From Armatimonadota bacterium (GTDB lineage: Bacteria > Armatimonadota > Armatimonadia > Armatimonadales > Armatimonadaceae): a stretch of DNA of 10,675 bases. How positions within the stretch are numbered: position 1 is the first letter of the stretch; the number at the start of each line of letters is the position of its first letter. Shown here one piece after another: positions 1 through 5,951 of the stretch. Where the stretch lies: positions 1 to 10,675 of the forward strand of contig JAURHZ010000060.1 in NCBI GenBank assembly GCA_030833025.1. The letters run 5' to 3'. The notes beneath the pieces are model-generated. The model saw nothing but the letters and a program-made list of their open reading frames with translations. It was not told the origin of the DNA and ran no database searches. The translations under genes and the position numbers were made by a program.

Positions 1-28
1 AAAAACCACCCTGTAAATCACAGAGTGG
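1..28 (-). terminator. Rho-independent terminator downstream of the glutathione peroxidase gene
   Basis: Read on the minus strand, a 9-bp stem (CCACTCTGT pairing with ACAGGGTGG, one G-T wobble) closes a 5-nt loop (GATTT) and is followed at once by TTTTT at the window edge. This is the classic intrinsic terminator layout. It lies about 25 nt past the stop codon of the peroxidase gene. The plus-strand reading lacks a U-run, so it should work only for minus-strand transcripts. Confidence 0.85.
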
Positions 29-36
29 CTTAAAGG

Positions 37-52
37 CTAAGTAAAAACTTAG
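37..52 (-). other. Small perfect hairpin directly after the peroxidase stop codon
   Basis: A perfect inverted repeat CTAAGT-AAAA-ACTTAG (6-bp stem, 4-nt loop) abuts the stop codon at 53-55. It precedes the strong terminator hairpin at 1-28 and could stabilise the mRNA 3' end or assist termination. It has no U-run of its own, so I do not call it a terminator. Confidence 0.4.
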
Positions 53-616
53 TTACTTCGCGGCGAGAGCTGCCTCGATCGCTTTGACTACGTCTTCAGC
101 GGTTGGGTCCGTTGCTGGCTCAAAACGAGCAATAACCTGCCCGTTCTTGTCGACCAAGAACTTACCAAAGTTCCATGCGATGTCACCTTTGTACTTAGGC
201 AACGTTGTCATGTATTGGTAAAGCGGGTGGATATCCGCGCCCTTGACGCTAATCTTGCTGAACATGTCGAACGAGACCTTGTAGTTCAGCGTACAGAACT
301 GAGAAATCTCTGTATCGGTGCCTGGCTCCTGCGAACCAAAGTTGTTGGCCGGGAATGCTGCGATACGCAGGCCCTTGTCCTTGTACTTTGCATACAACGC
401 CTGCAACTTTTCATACTGAGGGGTCAAGCCACACTTGCTCGCGACATTAACAACGAGGACAACATTGCCCTTGTATGCGCTGAGCTTTTGCTGCTTGCCA
501 TCGATGCGCTTCATTGTAAAGTCATGCACACTCTTTGGTGCTGGTCCGCCGGCCTGTGCCGTTGTCACTACGCCGAGAAGGCCGAGTGCCAAAACTGTGT
601 TCAAGATGTTCTTCAT
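53..616 (-). CDS. Exported glutathione peroxidase (thioredoxin-type, BtuE/GPx family)
   Basis: A peroxidase of the thioredoxin-fold GPx family that reduces hydroperoxides. From the ATG at 616 the protein has 187 residues and opens with a clear Sec signal peptide (residues 1-22, ending TTAQA), so it should act outside the cytoplasm. The catalytic tetrad is visible: Cys62 in NVASKCGLTPQYEKL, Gln96 in FGSQEPG, and Trp148-Asn149 in AWNFGKF. Cys108 in QFCTLNYKVSF matches the resolving cysteine of thioredoxin-dependent GPx enzymes. The family's extra, dispensable cysteine (FPCNQF) is replaced by Ala in FPANNF. This predicts use of thioredoxin-like donors rather than glutathione. In-frame GTG (625) and ATG (622) starts exist, but GAGG lies 8 nt before ATG 616, making it the best start. 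The gene appears monocistronic, with its own promoter candidate and terminator. Confidence 0.93.
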   Translation of the reverse strand: MKNILNTVLALGLLGVVTTAQAGGPAPKSVHDFTMKRIDGKQQKLSAYKGNVVLVVNVASKCGLTPQYEKLQALYAKYKDKGLRIAAFPANNFGSQEPGTDTEISQFCTLNYKVSFDMFSKISVKGADIHPLYQYMTTLPKYKGDIAWNFGKFLVDKNGQVIARFEPATDPTAEDVVKAIEAALAAK

Positions 617-654
617 GTCCATCACCTCATCGCTGGAGTTTCCCTAGCGTACCC

Positions 655-683
655 TATATCAACCAAAAACGATGCCTCAACAA
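655..683 (-). promoter_or_regulatory. Candidate sigma70-type promoter of the peroxidase gene
   Basis: On the minus strand TTGTTG (678-683) is separated by exactly 17 nt from GATATA (655-660). The predicted start would fall near 648, leaving a leader of about 30 nt before ATG 616. The promoter overlaps the terminator hairpin of the upstream gene, so the -35 element would lie in the hairpin's downstream arm region. This rests on visual consensus matching only. Confidence 0.4.
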
Positions 684-705
684 CACGTCACCCTTAGTGA
701 GGCAT
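665..705 (-). terminator. Intrinsic terminator ending the long minus-strand operon
   Basis: On the minus strand a perfect 8-bp stem, ATGCCTCA (698-705) with TGAGGCAT (672-679), encloses an 18-nt loop. It is followed by CG and then TTTTT (665-669). The upstream arm is formed by the final sense codons of the secreted protein gene (Met-Pro-His), and its TAA stop lies in the loop. The long loop lowers confidence, but its placement at the end of a tightly packed gene series and just before an independent gene fits termination. Confidence 0.6.
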
Positions 706-1665
706 GTCAATCGTCATGAGACGACCTTCTTCATTGCTGACAATTACGGTGTCGTTGTCATCAAATGCTACCGCTTCACATTGCCCAGAATCACGAATAA
801 CAACCTGTTGCTTTGGGCCTTGCAATAGCTTGTCAGATTTGCCATCCAGCTGAATAAACCACACACTCGCCTTTGGGAAGTGGGTCAAAATTGCAAGCGT
901 ACGGCCATTTGGCGACACCGATGCCCCTGTCACCCAGCCACCCATATCCGGAAGGCTGTCCTTCTTTTCAAGGACATTCATATCACCACTGATAATGCGC
1001 GTTGGCATCGCGTACAGCTTTGTCCCTGTCTGCGGGATGGAAATCTTGCCTGCCATTCGGTGTTTTGTCAAAAACCAAAGCCGCCCTCGATAATGGAAAA
1101 CAGCCTCGCAGTCAAACTGCCAGTTTTGCGGATCTGGATAAGCGGTCTGATCAGGGTAACGAACGCTGATACGTCGCACTGCCGTCGCACGCTCAGCCGC
1201 CGCAGGGTTGGGTTCCGGAACGACATAAACGCCTAGATCACGCCGAGCATTGCCATTGTTGCCCGTATCCGCGATGTAGAGGTTGGTGCCATCGGTGGTG
1301 ATGTCTTCCCAGTCGTGGTTTGCGGCAAGGTCGACTGGAATGCCCTGATAGAGCGCCTTTGGATTCTTAGCATCTACTTTACCCGTGCGAATATCTCGCA
1401 AAAACGGAGGGTAGATAACCGAGCCATCCAGCTTGACGGCAAATAGACGTGCGCTATCTCCAGAGTCATTATGTACCCACCACGTGTCCTTGAAGTGCCG
1501 GCTCTTAACCAAGCCACTCTGCTCGTTGATCGGTGCATGCTGGATGCTACCCGTTAGCACAGGCGTTACGATTGATGGCTGGACTTGGATGTTTGGCTGG
1601 GCGAATGCAGCCCATGCTGAAATTGCAACGATGGTGGACGTAAGTAGTGCGGGTGCTAGTTTCAT
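694..1665 (-). CDS. Secreted propeller-like protein of unknown function
   Basis: A 323-residue protein with a clear Sec signal peptide (residues 1-22, ending WAAFA before QPN). The mature part looks like a beta-propeller-type repeat protein. It has short strands separated by turns such as DGTNLYIADTGNN, RGRLWFLTKHR, NGRTLAILTH and the terminal CEAVAFDDNDTVIVSNEEG. Motifs resembling DWEDI, GNNGNARRDLxVYxVPEP and DCEAVF recur in secreted bacterial propeller-like proteins that have no assigned activity. I see no catalytic signature, lipobox or anchoring helix, so I expect a soluble extracytoplasmic protein. It is last in the minus-strand gene series, 18 nt after the small membrane protein gene, and ends in an intrinsic terminator. 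The ATG is preceded by CAGGTGCC, a closely spaced weak ribosome-binding site. Esterase-like or binding functions are possible but unproven. Confidence 0.85.
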   Translation of the reverse strand: MKLAPALLTSTIVAISAWAAFAQPNIQVQPSIVTPVLTGSIQHAPINEQSGLVKSRHFKDTWWVHNDSGDSARLFAVKLDGSVIYPPFLRDIRTGKVDAKNPKALYQGIPVDLAANHDWEDITTDGTNLYIADTGNNGNARRDLGVYVVPEPNPAAAERATAVRRISVRYPDQTAYPDPQNWQFDCEAVFHYRGRLWFLTKHRMAGKISIPQTGTKLYAMPTRIISGDMNVLEKKDSLPDMGGWVTGASVSPNGRTLAILTHFPKASVWFIQLDGKSDKLLQGPKQQVVIRDSGQCEAVAFDDNDTVIVSNEEGRLMTIDMPH

Positions 1666-1683
1666 GGCACCTGTATCTTACAC

Positions 1684-1989
1684 TTAGCGCTGATGCGTTT
1701 GATTGATGCTCTGTGCTGTTGGAGCATCCTTGAGCTTTGCCGGCCGTGCTTGGAGCTCGATTTCCGAGAGGCGCTTGTCAAAGGAAAGGTCAAACCCTGT
1801 GGATGTATTGCGTAGCTGATCCATTTCAGCTCGCAGCTGGTCAAGCTCGGATTGCATGGCATCGAGTTGCTTGTTACTGACTTTTCCACCCTTGCCACCG
1901 CCCGCACGCATGGTCTTGATCAGGGTTCCCACGGCTGTGATGGGAATCCATCCAAAAAGGCAAAGAATAACAAGATGCTCTGTTGTCAC
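1684..1989 (-). CDS. Small single-pass membrane protein with coiled coil, paralogue 2
   Basis: A 101-residue protein starting at GTG, with AAGG nine nt upstream. A single hydrophobic segment (about residues 5-24) is followed by a basic, glycine-rich linker (MRAGGGKGGK). Next comes a predicted coiled coil (about 40-60, leucine-spaced SELDQLRAEMDQLR) and a distinctive tail containing NTSTGFDLSFDKRLSEIEL. The layout (N-terminal helix, basic linker, coiled coil) resembles phage-shock protein B, but I do not recognise the tail motif, so PspB is an analogy only. It is a paralogue of the next upstream gene: residues 57-79 are identical to residues 61-83 of that protein, while the membrane segments differ. 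It lies 11 nt from that gene and 18 nt from the secreted protein gene, so all three are probably co-expressed. Confidence 0.8.
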   Translation of the reverse strand: MTTEHLVILCLFGWIPITAVGTLIKTMRAGGGKGGKVSNKQLDAMQSELDQLRAEMDQLRNTSTGFDLSFDKRLSEIELQARPAKLKDAPTAQSINQTHQR

Positions 1990-2000
1990 GAGTCAGGACC

Positions 2001-2312
2001 TTATCTGTTTTGCGGGTTACTCTGCGATACCGGCGCATCATTGAGCTTTGCGAGGCGCGCATTCAGCTCAATCTCAGAGAGGCGCTTATCGAAGGACAAG
2101 TCGAAGCCAGTGGATGTGTTTCGCAGCTGGTCCACTTGTTCTGTTAGGGCTGAAACTTGTGCGCGCAGCTGATCTAGTTCACCGGATGCAATTTTGTTAC
2201 CAACCTGACCATCCTTGGCGCGCATAATCCCAATCACAAGGCTACGTACGGCCAAAATAGGAACACAGCTTCCAAGGAGGAGAAGAAAGGCTAGAGGAGG
2301 ACCATCATGCAT
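2001..2312 (-). CDS. Small single-pass membrane protein with coiled coil, paralogue 1
   Basis: A 103-residue protein with the same layout as its downstream neighbour. It has one hydrophobic segment (about residues 6-29, including LAFLLLLGSCVPIL), a short charged linker (MRAKDGQVGNK), a coiled coil (about 44-64) and the shared tail with NTSTGFDLSFDKRLSEIEL, ending in a polar Asn/Gln/Ser-rich stretch. AGGGA six nt before the ATG supports the start. Topology is most simply N-out/C-in with the tail in the cytoplasm, following the positive-inside rule (Arg and Lys after the helix). The gene begins 23 nt after the hisA stop, so it probably belongs to the same transcript. The function is unknown; two different membrane helices with a common tail suggest a pair that assembles together or shares a cytoplasmic partner. 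Confidence 0.8.
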   Translation of the reverse strand: MHDGPPLAFLLLLGSCVPILAVRSLVIGIMRAKDGQVGNKIASGELDQLRAQVSALTEQVDQLRNTSTGFDLSFDKRLSEIELNARLAKLNDAPVSQSNPQNR

Positions 2313-2335
2313 TGGAATTCCCTACGAATCTAAAC

Positions 2336-3070
2336 TTAACTTTGTTCCCGTGCGTAGGTGAGCGCTTCCCCTAAATCTAGCGTTCCACTGTAAAGCGACT
2401 TGCCCATCACGACAGACTCGATGCCATCTTTGTAGCGGGCAACCAGTGCCCGGATGTCATCCATGTCCCGAACGCCGCCACTTGCAATCACGGGCTTTCC
2501 TACTGCAAGCGCAAATGCTGCCGTCGCATCGACATTACAGCCTTGCAGCATGCCATCACGGGAGACATCGGTAAACAAAAAACGCTGCGCACCAAGCCCG
2601 ACCATCCGGATGCCAAAGTCCTCAACCCGCTCACCGGATGAAACCTGCCAGCCATGGGTTGCCACATAGCCATCAATCATGTCCGCGCCTACGACAATAT
2701 TGTCTCCCGCATCGCCGAGGATTTCAGCAATGCGTTCCGGGTCTGTGGCAGCACTTGTCCCGACCACGGCACGGTCGGCACCGAGCGCCAAAATTGTGTG
2801 AACACGCTCGAGGGTCCGAAGCCCGCCACCCACTTGGACAGGAACATCAACGGCAGCAATCATTTGCGCGATGACATCATGGTTTACAGGAGCGCCCGTT
2901 CGTGCACCATCGAGATCCACAATATGCACTCTCGTCGCGCCGGCCGCGGCAAAGCTCTTGATGACATCGATGGGGTTATCAGCAACCTGTTCACGGGTTT
3001 CGAAGTCACCCTTACGGAGGCGCACAGCCTGACCACTCATTAAGTCGATGGCTGGAATCGGATTAAACAT
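2336..3070 (-). CDS. hisA: ProFAR isomerase HisA (histidine biosynthesis)
   Basis: 1-(5-phosphoribosyl)-5-[(5-phosphoribosylamino)methylideneamino]imidazole-4-carboxamide isomerase, the fourth step of histidine biosynthesis, a cytoplasmic TIM-barrel enzyme. At 244 residues it matches the usual length. The N-terminal strand PAIDL carries catalytic Asp9. The second catalytic acid is best assigned to Asp130 in VVGADMIDG, followed by the conserved GW (140-141). Phosphate-binding motifs are visible: QVGGGLR (79-85), FTDVSRDG (166-173) and ASGGVR (196-201). The pattern is HisA rather than HisF, which begins differently and carries a catalytic Asp-Gly region. GGAG sits just upstream of the ATG, which overlaps the hisH stop by 8 nt, indicating translational coupling. 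No hisF follows; the next gene is an unrelated small membrane protein. Confidence 0.96.
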   Translation of the reverse strand: MFNPIPAIDLMSGQAVRLRKGDFETREQVADNPIDVIKSFAAAGATRVHIVDLDGARTGAPVNHDVIAQMIAAVDVPVQVGGGLRTLERVHTILALGADRAVVGTSAATDPERIAEILGDAGDNIVVGADMIDGYVATHGWQVSSGERVEDFGIRMVGLGAQRFLFTDVSRDGMLQGCNVDATAAFALAVGKPVIASGGVRDMDDIRALVARYKDGIESVVMGKSLYSGTLDLGEALTYAREQS

Positions 3071-3680
3071 GTGTACTCTCCGCCCATGCGCGAATCAGCG
3101 CAAGGCCGACATCGCCGGACTTTTCAGGATGAAACTGCACACCGGTGATGTTTCCGCGCTGCACCGCCGATGCGTATTCAATCCCATGGAATGTCGTCGC
3201 AAGCACATCGGATGCCTCGGATGGTTTGCAGTAATACGAGTGGACAAAATAGGTCATCGAACCGCTTGGAACAGCTGCTGAAAGCGCACTTTCCCGCTGC
3301 CACTCGATGGCATTCCAACCGATTTGGGGGACTTTGGCCTGAGGATTGGTCGTATCGAACGACACCACAGAACCCGGTAACAACCCTAAGCCAACATGCT
3401 CACCGTACTCGTAGCTAACATCGAAGAGGAGCTGCATCCCGACACAAATCCCAAGAAATGGACGCCCACTCAGTGCTGCATCCCGTGCAACATCTTCGAG
3501 GCCATGACTGCGTAGCGTCGATGCCGCTGCGCCAAATGCGCCAACGCCCGGAAGGACAACATGGCTGGCTGCTTCGATCACAGCTTTATCGCTGGTAACT
3601 TCCGCCTGCTGGCCGATGGCTTCGAATGCCTTTTGGACGGAGCGGAGGTTCCCCACGCCGTAATCGATGATGGCAATCAT
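3063..3680 (-). CDS. hisH: Imidazole glycerol phosphate synthase glutaminase subunit HisH
   Basis: The class I glutamine amidotransferase subunit of IGP synthase. It releases ammonia from glutamine and channels it to HisF, forming IGP and AICAR. The 205 residues are the normal length. The catalytic triad is clear: Cys79 in FLGICVGMQLL, and His184 and Glu186 in VQFHPEKS. The N-terminal IIDYGVGNLRS and PGVGAFG (44-50) are family signatures, as is YFVHSYYC (144-151). The start ATG overlaps the hisB stop as ATGA (4 nt), and its 3' end overlaps hisA by 8 nt. HisH needs HisF to be active, and hisF is absent from this window, so it must be encoded elsewhere. Confidence 0.97.
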   Translation of the reverse strand: MIAIIDYGVGNLRSVQKAFEAIGQQAEVTSDKAVIEAASHVVLPGVGAFGAAASTLRSHGLEDVARDAALSGRPFLGICVGMQLLFDVSYEYGEHVGLGLLPGSVVSFDTTNPQAKVPQIGWNAIEWQRESALSAAVPSGSMTYFVHSYYCKPSEASDVLATTFHGIEYASAVQRGNITGVQFHPEKSGDVGLALIRAWAESTHV

Positions 3681-4270
3681 AGCGAGCCTTTAGTGCTGGG
3701 AATACCTACAACGCGTGGGTCGTTTGCGATTGCCATGCGGAGGGCGCGGCCAAATGCCTTGAATGCCCCTTCGACGACATGGTGCGCATTTTTCCCAGCC
3801 AGTGAGCGGATATGCAGAGTCATCCCGGCGTTGCGCGCAACCGCATGAAAGAACTCTTCCACCAGCTCTGTTGCGAAGGTGCCGATACGGCTATCGCGGA
3901 TATCGAGGTCAACGTATGCTTGTCCACGCCCGCTGAAGTCGAGTGCACAGAGAACGAGGGCTTCATCCATCGGGACTGTGGCATCACCGTAGCGGCGGAT
4001 GCCCTTCTTGTCGCCCAGCGCCCGGGTCAAGGCTTGGCCGAGTGCAATGCCGCAATCTTCCACCGTGTGGTGGTCATCGATGTGCAGATCGCCACTAGCG
4101 TTGATGGTCAGATCAACGAGCCCATGGCGGGCGATTTGGGTGAGCATGTGCTCAAAAAAGCCGACACCAGTGGTGAGGGTGGATGTCCCCTGTCCATCGA
4201 GGTTGATGGTGAGGTCAATTGCCGTCTCGGATGTTGCGCGCTGAATGCTTGCGGTACGTTGCGTAGTCAC
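3677..4270 (-). CDS. hisB: Imidazoleglycerol-phosphate dehydratase HisB (monofunctional)
   Basis: Converts IGP to imidazole-acetol phosphate, the sixth step of histidine biosynthesis; a manganese-dependent cytoplasmic enzyme that forms 24-mers. The 197 residues hold only the dehydratase domain, with no HAD-type histidinol phosphatase fused at the N-terminus as in enteric bacteria. Metal-binding motifs are intact: DLHIDDHHTVED (61-72) and NAHHVVEGAFKAFGRALR (161-178). GVGFFEHML (35-43) and the C-terminal PSTKGSL are also family hallmarks. The start is GTG at 4270, with no ATG available before the first conserved motif and only a weak ribosome-binding site. It lies 21 nt after the methyltransferase stop and overlaps hisH by 4 nt. 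Confidence 0.96.
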   Translation of the reverse strand: MTTQRTASIQRATSETAIDLTINLDGQGTSTLTTGVGFFEHMLTQIARHGLVDLTINASGDLHIDDHHTVEDCGIALGQALTRALGDKKGIRRYGDATVPMDEALVLCALDFSGRGQAYVDLDIRDSRIGTFATELVEEFFHAVARNAGMTLHIRSLAGKNAHHVVEGAFKAFGRALRMAIANDPRVVGIPSTKGSL

Positions 4271-4291
4271 GCGTTATTGTATCAAGGGGCC

Positions 4292-5044
4292 TTACGGGGC
4301 TGGCTTACGAACCACGGTCGCGGCCGTCACTCCAAACGGGACGCTACAGCAGCTCGCGATGGAGTTTTCAAAGCGCAGTACGCCTAACAGCACATTGTTC
4401 AGCCAAGTCGGCGTGGGCTTGATATCCGAGACGGGAGCTCCAGAGCTGCGGAAAGGCGCAAGGACTCTACGGATAAACCAAGTTATCGGCAGCAAACTCG
4501 AAACTGTATACGTTTGATGCTGCACGGTAAACCCAGCCGTCTCAAGACGGTTTGTCAGCATCCCGAGGGTGTACCGCCGATGGTGATGCAGTGCGACATC
4601 GTGGCGGCTCCACAGCCCCTGGTACGCCGGTACGGTAATGACCGCAACGCCTCCGGGCTTGAGCACACGGAATGCTTCTTCCATAGCTTTACAGTCATCA
4701 TCGATGTGTTCAAAGACATCAAGGGCCACCACCGCATCAAAACACGCATCCATAAATGGCAGCTCGGTGCCGCTTGCTTCGATGACATCCGTGTGGCCAC
4801 GCTCGCGGCAGAAGTCAAGGGCCATCGGTTCGACATCGACGCCGGTTGTGGGTCCGATACCGCGTAACGAGTCTAGGATGCCGCCCGTACCACACCCAAG
4901 ATCGAGAATACGTGGCTGGGTCTGAGGCCCAATAGCCTGTTTCAACAGAGTCCGTGCAAACTCACGCCTCGCAATAAACCACCAGTGGCCATCTTCGAGT
5001 GTGTACATTTGGTGGTAATACGCGCTGTCCATGCTAGGAGACAT
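4292..5044 (-). CDS. Class I SAM-dependent methyltransferase, substrate unknown
   Basis: A 250-residue Rossmann-fold methyltransferase (Methyltransf_11/23 type). The SAM-binding motif I is RILDLGCGTGG (45-55), followed by the acidic GVDVEP (68-73) and the motif ALDVFEHIDDD (107-117) after ELPFMDACFD. LKPGG (128-132) follows. The N-terminal LEDGHWWFIARR (16-27) is typical of a subfamily often found near cell-surface glycan genes. A hydrophobic stretch near SLLPITWFIRR (183-193) suggests membrane contact, but I do not call it a transmembrane helix. The methyl acceptor cannot be inferred, and position between ribF and hisB gives no clear hint. ATG 5044 overlaps the ribF stop by 11 nt; GGGAG sits unusually close to it, and ATG at 5032 is a plausible alternative start. 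Confidence 0.88.
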   Translation of the reverse strand: MSPSMDSAYYHQMYTLEDGHWWFIARREFARTLLKQAIGPQTQPRILDLGCGTGGILDSLRGIGPTTGVDVEPMALDFCRERGHTDVIEASGTELPFMDACFDAVVALDVFEHIDDDCKAMEEAFRVLKPGGVAVITVPAYQGLWSRHDVALHHHRRYTLGMLTNRLETAGFTVQHQTYTVSSLLPITWFIRRVLAPFRSSGAPVSDIKPTPTWLNNVLLGVLRFENSIASCCSVPFGVTAATVVRKPAP

Positions 5045-5951
5045 TCTCCCACAAAGTTCCGGCCATTAGCTGGCGAGTCTCTGTGACATCTTCAGCAATC
5101 CGTGCCTTGAGCGCATCGAGGCTGGAGAACCTCTCCGTCCCACGGATATGCGCGGCGATGCCTACGGTGAGCTCTGTGTCGTAAATATCGGCATCAAAGT
5201 CGAGCAGGTAAGCCTCGAATGTAACGGGATTACCTTCGGAGACGGTGGGATTGGTACCGATGGACACGGCAGCCATGCGACGGCCGAAGGGCCCTTCAGC
5301 CCAGCCGGCGTAGACACCTGGCATCGGCATCGCAAGCGCATTTCCATGGGCTATATTTGCTGTCGGCCAGCCCAGCTGACGGCCAAGCTGCTTACCGCGG
5401 ACCACGCTGCCGGTGAGGCTCCAGTGATGTCCAAGTAGTCCAGTCACGGTAATGAGATCATTAGATGCAAGGGCTGAGCGGACGGCGGTTGAGCGAACGG
5501 CAATCCCTTCGTACATCACTTCATCTACTACACGAACAGCAATTCCGCGCTTCTCGGCGAACTGTGAAATGGTCTGAGCATCCCCGCTGCGCCCCTTGCC
5601 AAAGCGAAAGTCCACTCCAACCACGATTCCCATAACATTCGCTTGACCATCACAAATGGATTCCAAAAATGCCTCGGGCTCGAGTGCGGCGAAATCAGGT
5701 GTGAACGGGATGACATCCACGCGTACAGCCCCATAGTGATGGAGATGCGTGACACGCGAATGCAGCGTCTGCAGCAGCTTTGGAGCGCTTTCGGGACGCA
5801 GAAGGGCCTGTGGATGCGGATCGAAAGTGACCGCCATAGGGGCAGCGCCCAGTTCCTCGGCAAGAGATTGCGCCTGCCGTAGCAGCTCCTGATGCCCACG
5901 GTGAACGCCATCAAAAATGCCGAGGGCTGCTACCGATGTTTGTTTAGCCAC
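5034..5951 (-). CDS. ribF: Bifunctional riboflavin kinase / FAD synthetase
   Basis: Phosphorylates riboflavin to FMN and adenylylates FMN to FAD in the cytoplasm. Numbering from the GTG start, the N-terminal nucleotidyltransferase domain shows GIFDGVHRGHQ (11-21, HxGH type), TFDPHPQ, VVGVDFRFGKGRSGD (110-124) and the VRSTAVR region (152-158). The C-terminal kinase domain shows the signature GSVVRGKQLGRQLGWPTAN (181-199), SIGTNPTV, and TFEAYLLDFDADIY with the expected catalytic Glu, then the closing IRGTERF pattern. I chose GTG 5951 because AAGGGAG lies 8 nt upstream and the overlap with the truB stop is then 8 nt, like hisH/hisA. An in-frame ATG at 5972 would add seven residues but has no visible ribosome-binding site. 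Length (305-312 aa) is normal. Confidence 0.95.
   Translation of the reverse strand: MAKQTSVAALGIFDGVHRGHQELLRQAQSLAEELGAAPMAVTFDPHPQALLRPESAPKLLQTLHSRVTHLHHYGAVRVDVIPFTPDFAALEPEAFLESICDGQANVMGIVVGVDFRFGKGRSGDAQTISQFAEKRGIAVRVVDEVMYEGIAVRSTAVRSALASNDLITVTGLLGHHWSLTGSVVRGKQLGRQLGWPTANIAHGNALAMPMPGVYAGWAEGPFGRRMAAVSIGTNPTVSEGNPVTFEAYLLDFDADIYDTELTVGIAAHIRGTERFSSLDALKARIAEDVTETRQLMAGTLWENVS

Noticed and set aside
215..697. Open frame of 160 codons on the plus strand opposite the peroxidase
   Set aside because: It is antisense to a clear GPx gene and shows Cys/Leu-rich, non-protein-like composition.
1684..2312. Annotation of the small membrane proteins as PspB
   Set aside because: The helix plus coiled-coil layout is similar, but the conserved tail is not a PspB feature and no other psp gene is present.
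3812..4387. Long open frame of 191 codons on the plus strand across hisB and the methyltransferase end
   Set aside because: It is antisense to two confidently identified genes, has no domain-like sequence or good ribosome-binding site, and its openness follows from codon bias of the genes beneath.
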